Positions 51,327-61,116 of a DNA stretch of 64,000 nucleotides are shown here, piece by piece. Each line of letters begins with the position of its first letter. Position 1 is the stretch's first letter. Under the pieces are notes generated by a model. It was given only the letters and a program-made list of their open reading frames with translations. It was not told the origin of the DNA and searched no databases. The translations under genes and the position numbers were made by a program. The DNA comes from JABDMH01 sp965223165 (GTDB lineage: Bacteria > Bacteroidota > Bacteroidia > Chitinophagales > Saprospiraceae): contig CBDCVQ010000014.1 of NCBI GenBank assembly GCA_965223165.1, positions 248,001 to 312,000 on the forward strand, written 5' to 3'.

Positions 51327-52877
51327 TCAGCGGATCAATGCCACGTCGCCGGCACGTAGCTCGCCGTCTACCTCGACCGTGTAGAGGTAGATGCCCACCG
51401 GCAGCGATTCTCCCTTTGCGGATCCGTCCCATTGGGCGGCAGGATTGTCCGTCTCATAGAGCAATCCTCCCCAGCGGTCAAAGACACGCATGTGAAAAGT
51501 GGCGGGTAGATGCGTCACCTCCGGACCAAAGTTGTCGTTGAAGCCGTCGCCATTGGGGCTGAAGGCATTGGGTACGTAGAAGGACAACTGCGGCGGGCAG
51601 TCTTCGCTCACCTGCACCGAGTCTGTGCTACTACAGGTACCGGTAAAAGCCGTGACCGTGTATAGTCCGGGCCGTGCGATGCTAAATTCCTCCGCTGTGC
51701 TTCCATCCGACCAGCGTAGGCTGTCAAATCCAGTAAGTTGCTTGAAGATGGCTGGCGTCTCGTCGAAACAAACGGTAATGTCCGGACCTAGCGTAACTGG
51801 CATCACCGCTGCCGAGACGGTCAAGGCAATCGTGCCCCGGCAATCACCATGGACGATCTCGTCATAATAGGTGCCCGGGGCCACAATGGTGTCGCCCGCA
51901 AATAAGATCGGGCTGTCCCGGCAGAGATCCGCTTGCATAAATGTTGTATCTCCTCCTAGGACAATCAGGGTCAGCTCGATGATACTGTCGCATGCAAAGG
52001 CGGAGCGCAAGGTGTTGGAGTAGCGACCGGCCGAACGAAGCGTGTCGGCGCCAAACACATAGAAACTGTCTGCGCAAATGGTGTCCCGGGCGGTCACCAA
52101 ATAGTGGGGTTCAATGGAGAGGGTCAACTCGATGATGCTGTCGCAGCCTGCGGCCGAGCGAATCGTATCTCGGTACACTCCCTCCTCGTTGTAGATGATG
52201 GTGTCCACCAAGACGAAGGAGCCGCTGCAGATCGTCGTGTCCAGGGAGATGAAGACCTCATCTGTCACGGCATCAAAATAGATCTCATCAAAGTAGGACG
52301 ATTCGGCCCATGATCCGAGGGCTATGGTACCGGCTGCGGTGATACCTTGGTCGAAGGCTTCCAATACGAGCAGATCGTTGACATAGACCTGAATCAGACC
52401 TGCGCAACTGCGATAGATGCGGACCCGGATCCATTCGTTTAATCCGAAAGTGGGTGGGGCCGAATCGAGCGTGGTCTCGTTGCCCCCCTCGGCCCGGACA
52501 AGTACTACCTCCGGGTTGTCCGTGGACTGGGGCCTGAGCGAGACCAGATAGTAGTTATCGCTGTCCAGATACTGGAAGTAGAAATTGATGTCTGAGACCG
52601 GTCCATCGGCAAAGGCTTGAAATTCAAATACACCAGATGCAGCCTGCAACGTGCGATGTACCATCAGGGTAGCCGCATCGGCACCATCGGGTCGGTGCAT
52701 TCTGACGGAGAAAGCACCGGCGGCGATGACAGTCGATTCGATCTCGGCGGTGTCCTTTTGGATGGTCCAGTTGGACAGGGTGCCCGATTCAAAGTCGTCG
52801 ATCAATACCTGCAGGTAAGCGGTGCCGGGCAGCCAGCAGAGACATACCACTGCCATCATTGCAGCTAGTTTGGCCAT
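51327..52877 (-). CDS. gliding-motility/T9SS-type secreted protein with lectin-like domain
   Basis: A 516-residue secreted protein. After a signal peptide, residues about 25-200 form a concanavalin-like domain (FESGTLSNWTIQKD then AASGVFEFQAFAD). From about 215 there are three similar motifs of the type CSGSFVLVDTIIYNEEGVYRDTIRSAAGCDSIIELTLSI and CADSFYVFGADTLRSAGRYSNTL. The C-terminus has the CHU_C/gliding-motility domain: FYVPNAFSPNGDGFNDNFGP and MRVFDRWGGLLYETDNPAAQWDG, ending in LPVGIYLYTVEVDG. This is the type exported by the type IX system. Adhesion or surface attachment is the likely role. It stops directly against the 148-bp repeat array. Confidence 0.92.
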   Translation of the reverse strand: MAKLAAMMAVVCLCWLPGTAYLQVLIDDFESGTLSNWTIQKDTAEIESTVIAAGAFSVRMHRPDGADAATLMVHRTLQAASGVFEFQAFADGPVSDINFYFQYLDSDNYYLVSLRPQSTDNPEVVLVRAEGGNETTLDSAPPTFGLNEWIRVRIYRSCAGLIQVYVNDLLVLEAFDQGITAAGTIALGSWAESSYFDEIYFDAVTDEVFISLDTTICSGSFVLVDTIIYNEEGVYRDTIRSAAGCDSIIELTLSIEPHYLVTARDTICADSFYVFGADTLRSAGRYSNTLRSAFACDSIIELTLIVLGGDTTFMQADLCRDSPILFAGDTIVAPGTYYDEIVHGDCRGTIALTVSAAVMPVTLGPDITVCFDETPAIFKQLTGFDSLRWSDGSTAEEFSIARPGLYTVTAFTGTCSSTDSVQVSEDCPPQLSFYVPNAFSPNGDGFNDNFGPEVTHLPATFHMRVFDRWGGLLYETDNPAAQWDGSAKGESLPVGIYLYTVEVDGELRAGDVALIR

Positions 52878-53023
52878 TCCAATGATCTATGTCATCCTTC
52901 GTCTAAAGATGTGCCGCGCAAGATTCGTACATGCCCGGCCGGCTGGGTGCAGATATAGGTAGTAACGTCATTCACCTCCCACAAGTATCTCGCCGTCGCA
53001 TAACTTATCGTATCTTATGATGT

Positions 53024-54187
53024 GTGAAGAATCTATGGCTGATCATGGTCGGATTTTGCCTCCTGGGCGTCTGTCTGGATGCATGTTCGCCGCACGCTGC
53101 GCAGGAAGATGCAGTTGCACTACATTGGTCTTCATTGGCCGATCTACTTATCGATCGAGTGCAGCTGCAGCCGGGTGAGAAGGTGGTCATGGTGGCCGCA
53201 CCCGGGAGATTCGATGCATTGATTGATCAGCTGAGAGACCGGGTAACCGCTAGGGGAGGATTGGATCTGGGGGTGATATCCGTAGCAGGAGAGCGGCCCT
53301 CGTGGCAATCTGAGTTTGTCAATCAAGCCGCGGAGCTGGATGATAGCAGCCTCGTCGAATATCTACGTGTCGTCGACCTCGGGATTATGATGCCGGGAGC
53401 GACCGCAGACGATCGGCCCTATGCGGCGATGCAAGAAGTGCTGAAGAAGGGGCAGGGTCGTACCGTGCATTTTCACTGGGCTGGGGCCTATGATCTGAAC
53501 CAAAACGCCATCGATATCACCGCGCGAGTAGACACCTTATATCAGCAAGCGCTTTTGCAAACGGATTACGCAGACCTGGCCGCGAAACAGCGTTCCCTGG
53601 AAGCGGCTATGCGTCTAGATACGGTAAGAGTCACTACTCCGGCCGGCACAGATGTCAAATTTTGGATCGGCGATCGCCCCCTTACCAAGCAGGATGGTGA
53701 TGCATCGGCCGTGCGAATGCAGGAGGCACGCAACCTCATCGATCGCGAAATAGAGTTGCCCGCAGGTGCGATTCGAGTGGCTCCTTTGGAGGCCAGCATG
53801 CATGGGATAATCACCTTTCCGGATGCCCGTTGGGGAGGTGTCGAAGTGCAGGGACTACGGATGGAGTTTGAAGCCGGGAAGCTGATCGCGTTTGAGGCCA
53901 GTGCAGGACGTGAAGGGGTGGAAAAGGAACTGGAGGAGGCAGGTGTGGCCGCCAGATCTTTTCGAGAGTTTGCCTTGGGGCTCAACCCACTCCTGGCGAT
54001 TCCCCCGGTAGATCCTTGGATCCCCTATTACGGCTATGGGGCTGGCGTGGTACGCCTTTCGCTGGGGGACAACAGCGAATTGGGTGGGGCAGTCGGTGGC
54101 AACTATGTACGGTGGAATTTCTTTCCGGATGCCACTGTGGTGATTGGCAGCGAAGTATGGGTGCGGGACGGCAAACTGCTCAAGTAG
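53024..54187 (+). CDS. M29-peptidase-like lipoprotein, probable pseudoenzyme
   Basis: A 387-residue lipoprotein (GVCLDAC lipobox; GTG start) with the fold of M29 aminopeptidases (AmpT/AmpS). Corresponding segments: ELPAGAIRVAPLEASMHGIITFPD, SFREFALGLNPLLAI, YGAGVVRLSLGDNSELGG and NYVRWNFFPDATVVIG. In active M29 enzymes these contain the metal ligands as GE, GE, GT-H and H-W-D. Here only the second Glu is kept; the first Glu, both His and the Asp are Ala, Arg, Arg and Asn by my alignment. So it is probably not a metal-dependent peptidase. It is followed 25 bp later by a small membrane protein. Confidence 0.75.
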   Translation: MKNLWLIMVGFCLLGVCLDACSPHAAQEDAVALHWSSLADLLIDRVQLQPGEKVVMVAAPGRFDALIDQLRDRVTARGGLDLGVISVAGERPSWQSEFVNQAAELDDSSLVEYLRVVDLGIMMPGATADDRPYAAMQEVLKKGQGRTVHFHWAGAYDLNQNAIDITARVDTLYQQALLQTDYADLAAKQRSLEAAMRLDTVRVTTPAGTDVKFWIGDRPLTKQDGDASAVRMQEARNLIDREIELPAGAIRVAPLEASMHGIITFPDARWGGVEVQGLRMEFEAGKLIAFEASAGREGVEKELEEAGVAARSFREFALGLNPLLAIPPVDPWIPYYGYGAGVVRLSLGDNSELGGAVGGNYVRWNFFPDATVVIGSEVWVRDGKLLK

Positions 54188-54212
54188 TGAGACAAACGCA
54201 TAGGAAATAGTT

Positions 54213-54632
54213 ATGAAGACATTTATCTACCGATGGGCCCTGATCGTAGCGGGTGTGGGCTGGGGTGTGTCCGTTTACACCTCCATTGTGGGCGGTCCGC
54301 AAGTATTTGAATTTCTTCAGTTTGTCAGCGGTACGGAGTTTGAGTATCATCCGATGCTGGACTACTGGATGAAGCTGACCGGCATAGCCTTTACATTTAT
54401 CGGTGCCGGATTCTTATTCGTGGGTATCCGATGGAGAGAAAATATCCAATTCGGTCGATGGTTTGGGTGGTTTCAGGTGATCTGCTTCTTGGTGGTTGCG
54501 CTCACGGTCCTGCGGATTGATCTGGTTTCGCGGATCTATTTGCTGGACTTTCTTTTCTTTTTGGCCACCGGCGTTCCTATTCTGTTGACCTGGCGGTCAG
54601 CAGCCTTAGACGCTGCCAAGGATCAGGGCTAG
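54213..54632 (+). CDS. small four-helix membrane protein
   Basis: A 139-residue integral membrane protein with four hydrophobic segments: about 8-24 (LIVAGVGWGVSVYTSIV), 55-70 (GIAFTFIGAGFLFVGI), 86-100 (QVICFLVVALTVL) and 110-130 (YLLDFLFFLATGVPILL). No family recognised. It is 25 bp after the M29-like gene, probably co-transcribed, and 5 bp from the convergent GNAT gene. Confidence 0.78.
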   Translation: MKTFIYRWALIVAGVGWGVSVYTSIVGGPQVFEFLQFVSGTEFEYHPMLDYWMKLTGIAFTFIGAGFLFVGIRWRENIQFGRWFGWFQVICFLVVALTVLRIDLVSRIYLLDFLFFLATGVPILLTWRSAALDAAKDQG

Positions 54633-54637
54633 GACGC

Positions 54638-55168
54638 CTACCCAGGATCCATCAAGGACCTGGGGTCGCTCCATTCGTACCGATAAATCTCATGCGACCC
54701 CCCGTCGGGCTCCTGCGAGGATGATTGCTCGCGTCGCACCCCTCCGAGTCGCTCGTAGAAAGCGATCGCTGCGTGGTTTTCCTTCAGGACATAGAGGTAC
54801 ATTGGGCTATTAGGACGCTCTTGCCAGACGTATGCTGCTGTCAGTTCCATGAGCCTCTTGCCGATGCCCTTTCCTTTCCATGGTGTCAGTACATGGAGAT
54901 TGTCGAGGTAGGCACCCCACTGATCATGATACGAGAGAAATACGCAAGAAAATCCGCACATGACATCGGCATCTCGTGCCGTGATAATATGTCTGGTAGG
55001 ATCAGCGGTGGCAAAGCGCTTCTGCCAGACCATCTCCCGATTGCGATGTACTTCATGGTCCAAATAATCACTGGAAAAGATGCCCCGGTAGTGATCTTGC
55101 CAACTGCGGGCGTGTAGGTGGGCTATGGTCTTCCACTCATTCGGATCGGGTGGTACATAGTTGATCAT
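54638..55168 (-). CDS. GNAT-family N-acetyltransferase
   Basis: A 176-residue acetyltransferase of the GNAT fold. The acetyl-CoA motif A is clear: NLHVLTPWKGKGIGKRLMELTAAYV (R/QxxGxG). The C-terminal half has MYLYVLKENHAAIAFYERLGGVRRE, the typical strand 5/helix 4 motif. N-terminal residues include WKTIAHLHARSWQDHYRGIFSSDYLD. The acceptor substrate is unknown. No operon partner. Confidence 0.9.
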   Translation of the reverse strand: MINYVPPDPNEWKTIAHLHARSWQDHYRGIFSSDYLDHEVHRNREMVWQKRFATADPTRHIITARDADVMCGFSCVFLSYHDQWGAYLDNLHVLTPWKGKGIGKRLMELTAAYVWQERPNSPMYLYVLKENHAAIAFYERLGGVRREQSSSQEPDGGSHEIYRYEWSDPRSLMDPG

Positions 55169-55369
55169 TGGCTGTCTTCCATATCATCAGTACATCACGG
55201 CATGGGGGCGTCACATGTCCAAATCGCGATTTGGTACCAAGCTCAAAGGTACCCACAATGACAGTGATACTCAGGTGGGGATTCCGGGTTGGACCCGAGC
55301 ATCACTGGCTGGCCGTGGCAGTCAATTTAGTTATATTTTGTGCGCTTTCAATCTAAGAGCGCTCAGTCC

Positions 55370-56362
55370 ATGAGAAAGAAGATTAAGGCAGACGAGGTGC
55401 GTTGGGGCATTATCGGTGTCGGCGATGTCTGCGAAGTAAAAAGCGCCCCCGCCATGTACACGCTGGACGGATCAAGCCTGGTGGCCGTGATGCGACGCAA
55501 TGGAGACTTGGCTCGCGACTATGCACAGCGACATGGCGTGCCGGTCTGGTATGATGATGCCGCAGCGCTGATCGACGATGCCACGGTCAACGCGGTATAC
55601 ATCGCCACGCCACCATCCAGCCATGCGCAGTACACCGAGATGGTGGCTGCAGCTGGCAAGCCCGTCTATGTGGAAAAACCGATGGCGATCACGCATGCGG
55701 AGTGTCAGGGCATGATCACTGCCTGTGCCGAGGCCGGGGTGCCGCTGTACACGGCCTACTATCGAAGAATGCTGCCTAACTTTCGCAAGGTCAAATCGCT
55801 GCTCGAAGATGGCGCCATCGGTGATGTACGTACGGTGGCGGTCACGCTGCGAAAATCTTTGCATGACGCGGATCGTGCCCCTTCCAATTGGCGGGTAGAC
55901 CCTGCTGTCGCCGGTGGAGGCTATTTTTTTGATTTAGCCTCGCACCAATTTGACCTCTTGGATTATCTCTTTGGACCGATCGCTCAAGTGGCGGGATTTG
56001 CTCAAAATCAAGCAGGTGCCTACAAGGCCGAAGACGCTGTGGTGGCCAGTTTTGCGTTTGACAGCGGCATACTGGGCACAGGGCTGTGGAGTTTTGCCGC
56101 TGCCAAGGGGACAGAGCTGGAGGAGACCACGATCATCGGGAGCGAAGGCGCCGTGACTTTCCCGTTTTTTGGAGCTCCGACCGTTTCCCTGCATCAGGAC
56201 GGAAAGCCCGTGGAGACCTTTGAATTTGCGATGCCTAAGCATATACAGTCCCCGCTTATTGAGACGATCATTCAAGATCTCCAAGGCACCGGTACCTGCC
56301 CAAGCACCGGCGTGACCGCCGCACGGACAAACTGGGTCTTAGAGCAGATATTGAGATCATAA
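55370..56362 (+). CDS. Gfo/Idh/MocA-family oxidoreductase
   Basis: A 330-residue NAD(P)-dependent oxidoreductase of the Gfo/Idh/MocA family, which acts on sugars or inositols. The Rossmann GIIGVGDVCEVKSAPA, the PVYVEKPMAITHAE with the conserved EKP, and the sugar-binding half ATPPSSHAQ and GGGYFFDLASHQFDLLDYLFGPI are all present; the latter His is the likely catalytic one. The ATG at 55370 gives the normal short N-terminus. Followed 13 bp later by a secreted M20 peptidase, probably co-transcribed although functionally unrelated. Confidence 0.9.
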   Translation: MRKKIKADEVRWGIIGVGDVCEVKSAPAMYTLDGSSLVAVMRRNGDLARDYAQRHGVPVWYDDAAALIDDATVNAVYIATPPSSHAQYTEMVAAAGKPVYVEKPMAITHAECQGMITACAEAGVPLYTAYYRRMLPNFRKVKSLLEDGAIGDVRTVAVTLRKSLHDADRAPSNWRVDPAVAGGGYFFDLASHQFDLLDYLFGPIAQVAGFAQNQAGAYKAEDAVVASFAFDSGILGTGLWSFAAAKGTELEETTIIGSEGAVTFPFFGAPTVSLHQDGKPVETFEFAMPKHIQSPLIETIIQDLQGTGTCPSTGVTAARTNWVLEQILRS

Positions 56363-56375
56363 GTCAAAACATACT

Positions 56376-57665
56376 ATGCGACTTTTATTAGCACTGCTGA
56401 CGATCATATGCACCAGTAGCCTCCGAGCACAAAATGAGCCGGCAGGGCACATTCAAGAGCTGTATCGGAATGAAATCAAGGCGCTAGGCAACCAAGAGAT
56501 CATTCAGCAAAGCTTTGCGGTGATCGAGGCATTGGAGCCGGACACGGAGCGGGACCTCATTTCGCTTACCGAGATTCCTGCACCTCCTTTCCAGGAGGGA
56601 GCTCGCGCAGAGGCTTTTGCCCGCATGCTCCGGGATGCGGGTATCGACTCTGTCTGGACCGATCAAGTGGGCAACGTCATAGGTGTGCGACGCGGCAGTA
56701 AAGGCAACAAGAAAGTGGCACTGGACGGACACTTGGACACCGTTTTTCCGGAAGGCACGGACGTGACGGTGCATCGCAATGGGGATACACTCTTTGCCCC
56801 TGGCATCGGCGACGACACGCGTGGTCTGGCCATGGTTTTGGCCGTACTCAAGGCTCTCAATCAGGCAGCGGTGGAGACCAAAGCAGACGTCCTCTTCATC
56901 GGTAGCGTCGGTGAAGAAGGACTGGGTGATTTACGCGGGGTCAAACACCTATTTAGCGAGCAAGGAACGCCGATTGACAGCTGGATCTCGATCGACGGGG
57001 GGCAGATCGGCCGCGTAAACAACAAGGGTTTGGGCTCGTATCGGTATCGTATCACCTTTCAAGGCCCCGGCGGACACAGCTGGGGAGCATTTGGACTGGC
57101 AAATCCGCATCATGCCCTAGGCCGAGCCATCGATAACTTTGTAGTACGGGCCGATAGTTTTACCAGCTATGGAGGCAAGACTTCTTACAACATTGGACGG
57201 ATCGGCGGAGGAACGTCCGTCAATTCTGTGCCTTTCGAGTCGTGGATGGAGGTGGATATGCGGTCGATCGACCCTAGCCGGCTAGACACCTTGGAAGATA
57301 TCCTCTTAGAGGCGGTCGATGAGGCAGTCCAATATCAGAATAAGATCAAACGCCTCGGCAAGGACGTGAGCGTAGATGTAAAGAAGATCGGCAATCGCCC
57401 CTCCGGAGAACTGGCCGAGGACGTTCCGCTCGTGCAAAGGGCGATGGCTGCCACGGCCTTCATGGGCAAAGTGCCCCGCTTGACACGAGGATCGACCAAC
57501 TCCAACATCCCCATTTCGCTTAACATCCCCGCTGTGACCATCGGCCGGGGAGGGGTAGGAGCCAATGGCCACGCCCTGGACGAATGGTGGATAAATCGAG
57601 AGGGGCACAAAGCCATTCAGTTGGCCCTCCTGCTGGTAGTGGCCGAAAGTGGATTGGCAGAGTAG
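56376..57665 (+). CDS. secreted M20-family peptidase
   Basis: A 429-residue metallopeptidase (peptidase T/ArgE-type, M20) with a signal peptide (MRLLLALLTIICTSSLRAQ), so it acts outside the cytoplasm. The metal ligands are in VALDGHLDTVFPEG, GIGDDTRGLAM and GSVGEEGLGDLRG. The dimerisation region (GGHSWGAFGLANPHHALGRAIDNFV) lies in the middle, and the C-terminal His is in GANGHALDEWW. It would cleave dipeptides, acyl-amino acids or similar amides. Length and motifs are complete. Confidence 0.92.
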   Translation: MRLLLALLTIICTSSLRAQNEPAGHIQELYRNEIKALGNQEIIQQSFAVIEALEPDTERDLISLTEIPAPPFQEGARAEAFARMLRDAGIDSVWTDQVGNVIGVRRGSKGNKKVALDGHLDTVFPEGTDVTVHRNGDTLFAPGIGDDTRGLAMVLAVLKALNQAAVETKADVLFIGSVGEEGLGDLRGVKHLFSEQGTPIDSWISIDGGQIGRVNNKGLGSYRYRITFQGPGGHSWGAFGLANPHHALGRAIDNFVVRADSFTSYGGKTSYNIGRIGGGTSVNSVPFESWMEVDMRSIDPSRLDTLEDILLEAVDEAVQYQNKIKRLGKDVSVDVKKIGNRPSGELAEDVPLVQRAMAATAFMGKVPRLTRGSTNSNIPISLNIPAVTIGRGGVGANGHALDEWWINREGHKAIQLALLLVVAESGLAE

Positions 57666-57896
57666 CGATCCCGTCCAAGTTGGATGTATTCAACTGGACA
57701 GCAAGTTCATTTCTTAATCAATCGCCATGCATCGAATCGACGCTCGCTGGAAAAGCATCCAGCCTACAATCATCAAGCTTATGCGGATGATGTTTGATTT
57801 TCCGGTGGTGACGGCCTAATTTCAGGACCCATGGCAATGCATGACCGACAGGGCTCGAACCCAGCTTGGGTGAATCCGAAAAGCTTTAACGCTTGG

Positions 57897-60800
57897 ATGC
57901 GTCACGTTGGCGTTTGGTTCATCCTACTGCTTGTGGTGGCTTGCGGTCGCACGACCACCCCGGAGGTGCAGCATGCCTCAGAGCACCTGCCGGAAACCGT
58001 CGACTACAATTTTCACGTCAAACCCATACTCTCGGATCGATGTTTCAATTGCCATGGTCCGGATGTGGAAAGCCGCAAGGCGGATCTACGGCTAGATATC
58101 GAAGAGGAAGCCGTTCGAAGCCTTAAGGATGGTGGTCGAGCCATCGCGCCCGGCAAACCAGGTAAGAGCATGCTGGTGCACCGTATACTCTCAGACGAGG
58201 CAGAATATATGATGCCTCCCCCAGACGCCAAGTTGACGTTGACTGCCCGGGAGAAAGCCCTCTTGATCCGATGGATCGAGCAAGGTGCCGAGTACAAGTC
58301 GCATTGGTCTTTTGAACCCGTGCAACAGCCTGCGGTCCCCGCCCTGGATGATCCCTGGATTCGCAATCCGATTGATGCCTTTGTCCTGGAGCGGATGCAT
58401 GAGAATGACCTGGAGCCCGCCGCGGAAGCCTCCACCGAAACCCTCTTGCGGCGCTTGCATTTTGACCTGACCGGACTTCCTCCGGAGGTAGCTGAAATCG
58501 ACCGTTTTATAGAGGCCGGTGGAGAGGACGCTTACGAGCAGAAGGTGGATGAATTGCTCAGTCGACCCAGCTATGGGGAGCGGATGACGGCAGACTGGCT
58601 GGATGTTGCCAGATTCGCCGATAGTGACGGATATCTCGATGACAAACACCGGGACTTTTCTCCCTGGAGGGATTGGGTCATCCGGGCATTCAATCGCAAT
58701 ATGCCTTATGACCGATTTGGCACTTGGCAGATTGCCGGGGATCTTTTGCCAGAGGCCAGTCAAGAGAGCATTCTAGCCACCGCCTTCAACCGTCTGCATA
58801 AGAAGAATAGTGAGGCAGGCATTGTCTTCGAGGAGTACCGCGTCGAATATGTCGCCGATCGCACGCACACCGTGGCCAAGGCCTTCATGGGCCTATCCAT
58901 CGAATGTGCCCGATGTCACGACCACAAATATGACCCCATTTCGCAGCGAGACTACTACCGTTTTTTCGGCTTTTTCAACAGTACGCATGAGCTGGGCACG
59001 CCGGTCTACGGACCGGACCAAACGCCGGGCCCCGCACTATTGTTGACCACCGCTCGCCAAGACAGCATCCGCGAGTTCTTGAGCAGGGAGATAGCCGGGC
59101 AGCTAGCACTGAGGAAATCACAGGAGCAGGCGGCCACCCCTGCCTTTCGCCGCTGGCTTGAGCATGTGGGCGACGATGTTCCGGGCCTGGACCGAGGACG
59201 CAGGCGCGGTATGGTGGCTCATCACAACTTTGATCAGATGACGGTCAGGCAGGGTAAGGTCATGACTCCCAACCTAGCTGATCCAAGTAAGCCTGCTCGG
59301 TTGATCGAGCCCGTACTGAAACCTGGCATACAAGGGGATGCCTTTGCCATCTCGGACTATAATCATGTGGACTTGGCCAAAGACATCGGTTGGTTTGAGC
59401 GGACAGAACCATTTACCGTCGATCTTTGGATCCATCCGGACCGGGTGTACCCGGAGGCCGGTATCTTCAGTCATTGCGAGGACTTTAGGCTCGGTTACAA
59501 GGGCTATTCACTACATGTGGTCGACAACCGGTTGCGCTTTATCATCGCACATTCTTGGCCGCACAATGCGATCCAGCTGACCACCGTGGAGGCACTGCCA
59601 GCGGGACAGTGGAGCCATCTGACCATCACCTACGACGGTAGCTCCGCTGCATCAGGTGTAGCGATCTATGTAGACGGTCAGCGGGCCGAGGCGGCGATCG
59701 AAGCGGATAATCTCTACAAGGGCATCTTGTATGAGTATGACATTCATACCTATGGCTTTCGCGGCTTCACCCTGGGATATCGAGACAAGATCATCCCGAT
59801 GAAGGGAAGCCTGCTAGACGAGCTACGAATCTTTGACCGGCGACTGACCGCCCTGGAAGTGGCTGCCTGGCACGATGGCACGTCCGTGGAGATGCTTTTG
59901 GCAAGTGCAGATAGGGAGGCGTATCTGTTCGACTACTTTCTCCAGCATATTTACGATGGCGAGACCAGTGCGGAGGGTCGCCTCAAGCTCCTGCGTGACA
60001 CGCTCAATGTCTTGATGAATGAGATACCGGAGCTGATGGTCATGGGGGATCTGCCGGAGCCACGGCCGACTTACTTGCTCCATCGCGGGAGCTACGACCA
60101 GCCAGGCGAGCGGGTAGAGGTTCAACCACCCGAGGCGGTGATGGCCTATGATGAGGCGCTGCCCCGCAACAGACTGGGCCTGGCGCAATGGCTCTTCGAC
60201 CCCCGTCATCCCCTGACGGCACGCGTCTTTGTCAATCGCATGTGGCAAATGCACTTCGGCCAGGGATTGGTGCGGACTGCCGAGGACTTTGGGGCACAAG
60301 GAGCTTTGCCGAGTCACCCAGAGCTGTTGGATTGGCTGGCCGATCACTTTGTTGCTTCAGGATGGGATATCAAGGCCCTCCATCGCCTCATCGTGACGAG
60401 TGCTACCTATCGTCAGTCATCCAAAATCGATCCGATATCCCAAGAGGTGGATCCCGAAAATATCTGGCTGAGCCGTGGTCCAAGATTCCGATTGCCGGCG
60501 GAGATGCTGCGAGACAATGCCTTGGCTATCAGTCAACTACTAGTCGATAAGTTGGGTGGGGAAAGCGTATATCCCTATCAGCCTGCAGGGTTATGGGACG
60601 AGATTTCCAATAAGAAGTGGCGGTATCCGTATTTACAAGGGCCCGGTGAGGGCCTCTGCCGGCGCAGCATTTACTCTATTTTCAAGCGCACAGCTCCCCC
60701 ACCCTCGATGTTGATTTTTGACATGCCCGATCGCTCCAACTGTACGGTACGTCGCACGACAACCAGTACGCCTTTGCAGGCGCTGGTCTTGCTCAATGAT

Positions 60801-61112
60801 CCGCAGTATGTGGAGGCTAGCAGGGCATTGGCTGAGCGCATGCTTGCGACGAAAGAGACGGACCAAAGATCTATCGAGACCATCTTCCGTCTCAGCACGG
60901 GTCGGCTGCCGGATACTGAAGAATTGCGGCTACTCCGAGATTTTTATCGCGCCGAGGTGGAGAGATTTCAGCGAGAACCCGACAAGGCATTGGCGTATCT
61001 TAGCAATGGTGAGCTAGCCCGAGATCCCCAACTTGACCCGGCCGCGGTGGCTGCTTTGGCGGTCACCTGCAATAGCATTTGGAACACGGATGAAGCACAA
61101 ATCAGAAAGTAA
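57897..61112 (+). CDS. PSCyt1/DUF1549/LamG/DUF1553 (PSD1) lipoprotein
   Basis: A 1071-residue lipoprotein (LLVVAC lipobox) with the layout of a family best known from planctomycetes. Residues about 30-120 are a PSCyt1 heme domain with the motif CFNCHGPDVESRKADLRLD. Then comes DUF1549 (LLRRLHFDLTGLPPEVAEIDRFI; ADWLDVARFADSDGY). A concanavalin/LamG-like domain follows (about 520-640, FTVDLWIHPDRVYPEAGIFSHCED), then DUF1553 (about 750-1010, RVFVNRMWQMHFGQGLVRTAEDFGAQG and TVRRTTTSTPLQALVLLNDPQYVEASRALAE). A second heme-like CARCHDH occurs in DUF1549. The paired DUF1501 gene follows directly. Confidence 0.9.
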   Translation: MRHVGVWFILLLVVACGRTTTPEVQHASEHLPETVDYNFHVKPILSDRCFNCHGPDVESRKADLRLDIEEEAVRSLKDGGRAIAPGKPGKSMLVHRILSDEAEYMMPPPDAKLTLTAREKALLIRWIEQGAEYKSHWSFEPVQQPAVPALDDPWIRNPIDAFVLERMHENDLEPAAEASTETLLRRLHFDLTGLPPEVAEIDRFIEAGGEDAYEQKVDELLSRPSYGERMTADWLDVARFADSDGYLDDKHRDFSPWRDWVIRAFNRNMPYDRFGTWQIAGDLLPEASQESILATAFNRLHKKNSEAGIVFEEYRVEYVADRTHTVAKAFMGLSIECARCHDHKYDPISQRDYYRFFGFFNSTHELGTPVYGPDQTPGPALLLTTARQDSIREFLSREIAGQLALRKSQEQAATPAFRRWLEHVGDDVPGLDRGRRRGMVAHHNFDQMTVRQGKVMTPNLADPSKPARLIEPVLKPGIQGDAFAISDYNHVDLAKDIGWFERTEPFTVDLWIHPDRVYPEAGIFSHCEDFRLGYKGYSLHVVDNRLRFIIAHSWPHNAIQLTTVEALPAGQWSHLTITYDGSSAASGVAIYVDGQRAEAAIEADNLYKGILYEYDIHTYGFRGFTLGYRDKIIPMKGSLLDELRIFDRRLTALEVAAWHDGTSVEMLLASADREAYLFDYFLQHIYDGETSAEGRLKLLRDTLNVLMNEIPELMVMGDLPEPRPTYLLHRGSYDQPGERVEVQPPEAVMAYDEALPRNRLGLAQWLFDPRHPLTARVFVNRMWQMHFGQGLVRTAEDFGAQGALPSHPELLDWLADHFVASGWDIKALHRLIVTSATYRQSSKIDPISQEVDPENIWLSRGPRFRLPAEMLRDNALAISQLLVDKLGGESVYPYQPAGLWDEISNKKWRYPYLQGPGEGLCRRSIYSIFKRTAPPPSMLIFDMPDRSNCTVRRTTTSTPLQALVLLNDPQYVEASRALAERMLATKETDQRSIETIFRLSTGRLPDTEELRLLRDFYRAEVERFQREPDKALAYLSNGELARDPQLDPAAVAALAVTCNSIWNTDEAQIRK

Positions 61113-61116
61113 GGCA

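Noticed and set aside
55332..55342. Promoter-like TATATTTTG before the Gfo/Idh/MocA gene
   Set aside because: Spacing within the element is one base too long for TAnnTTTG and no TTG partner was found.
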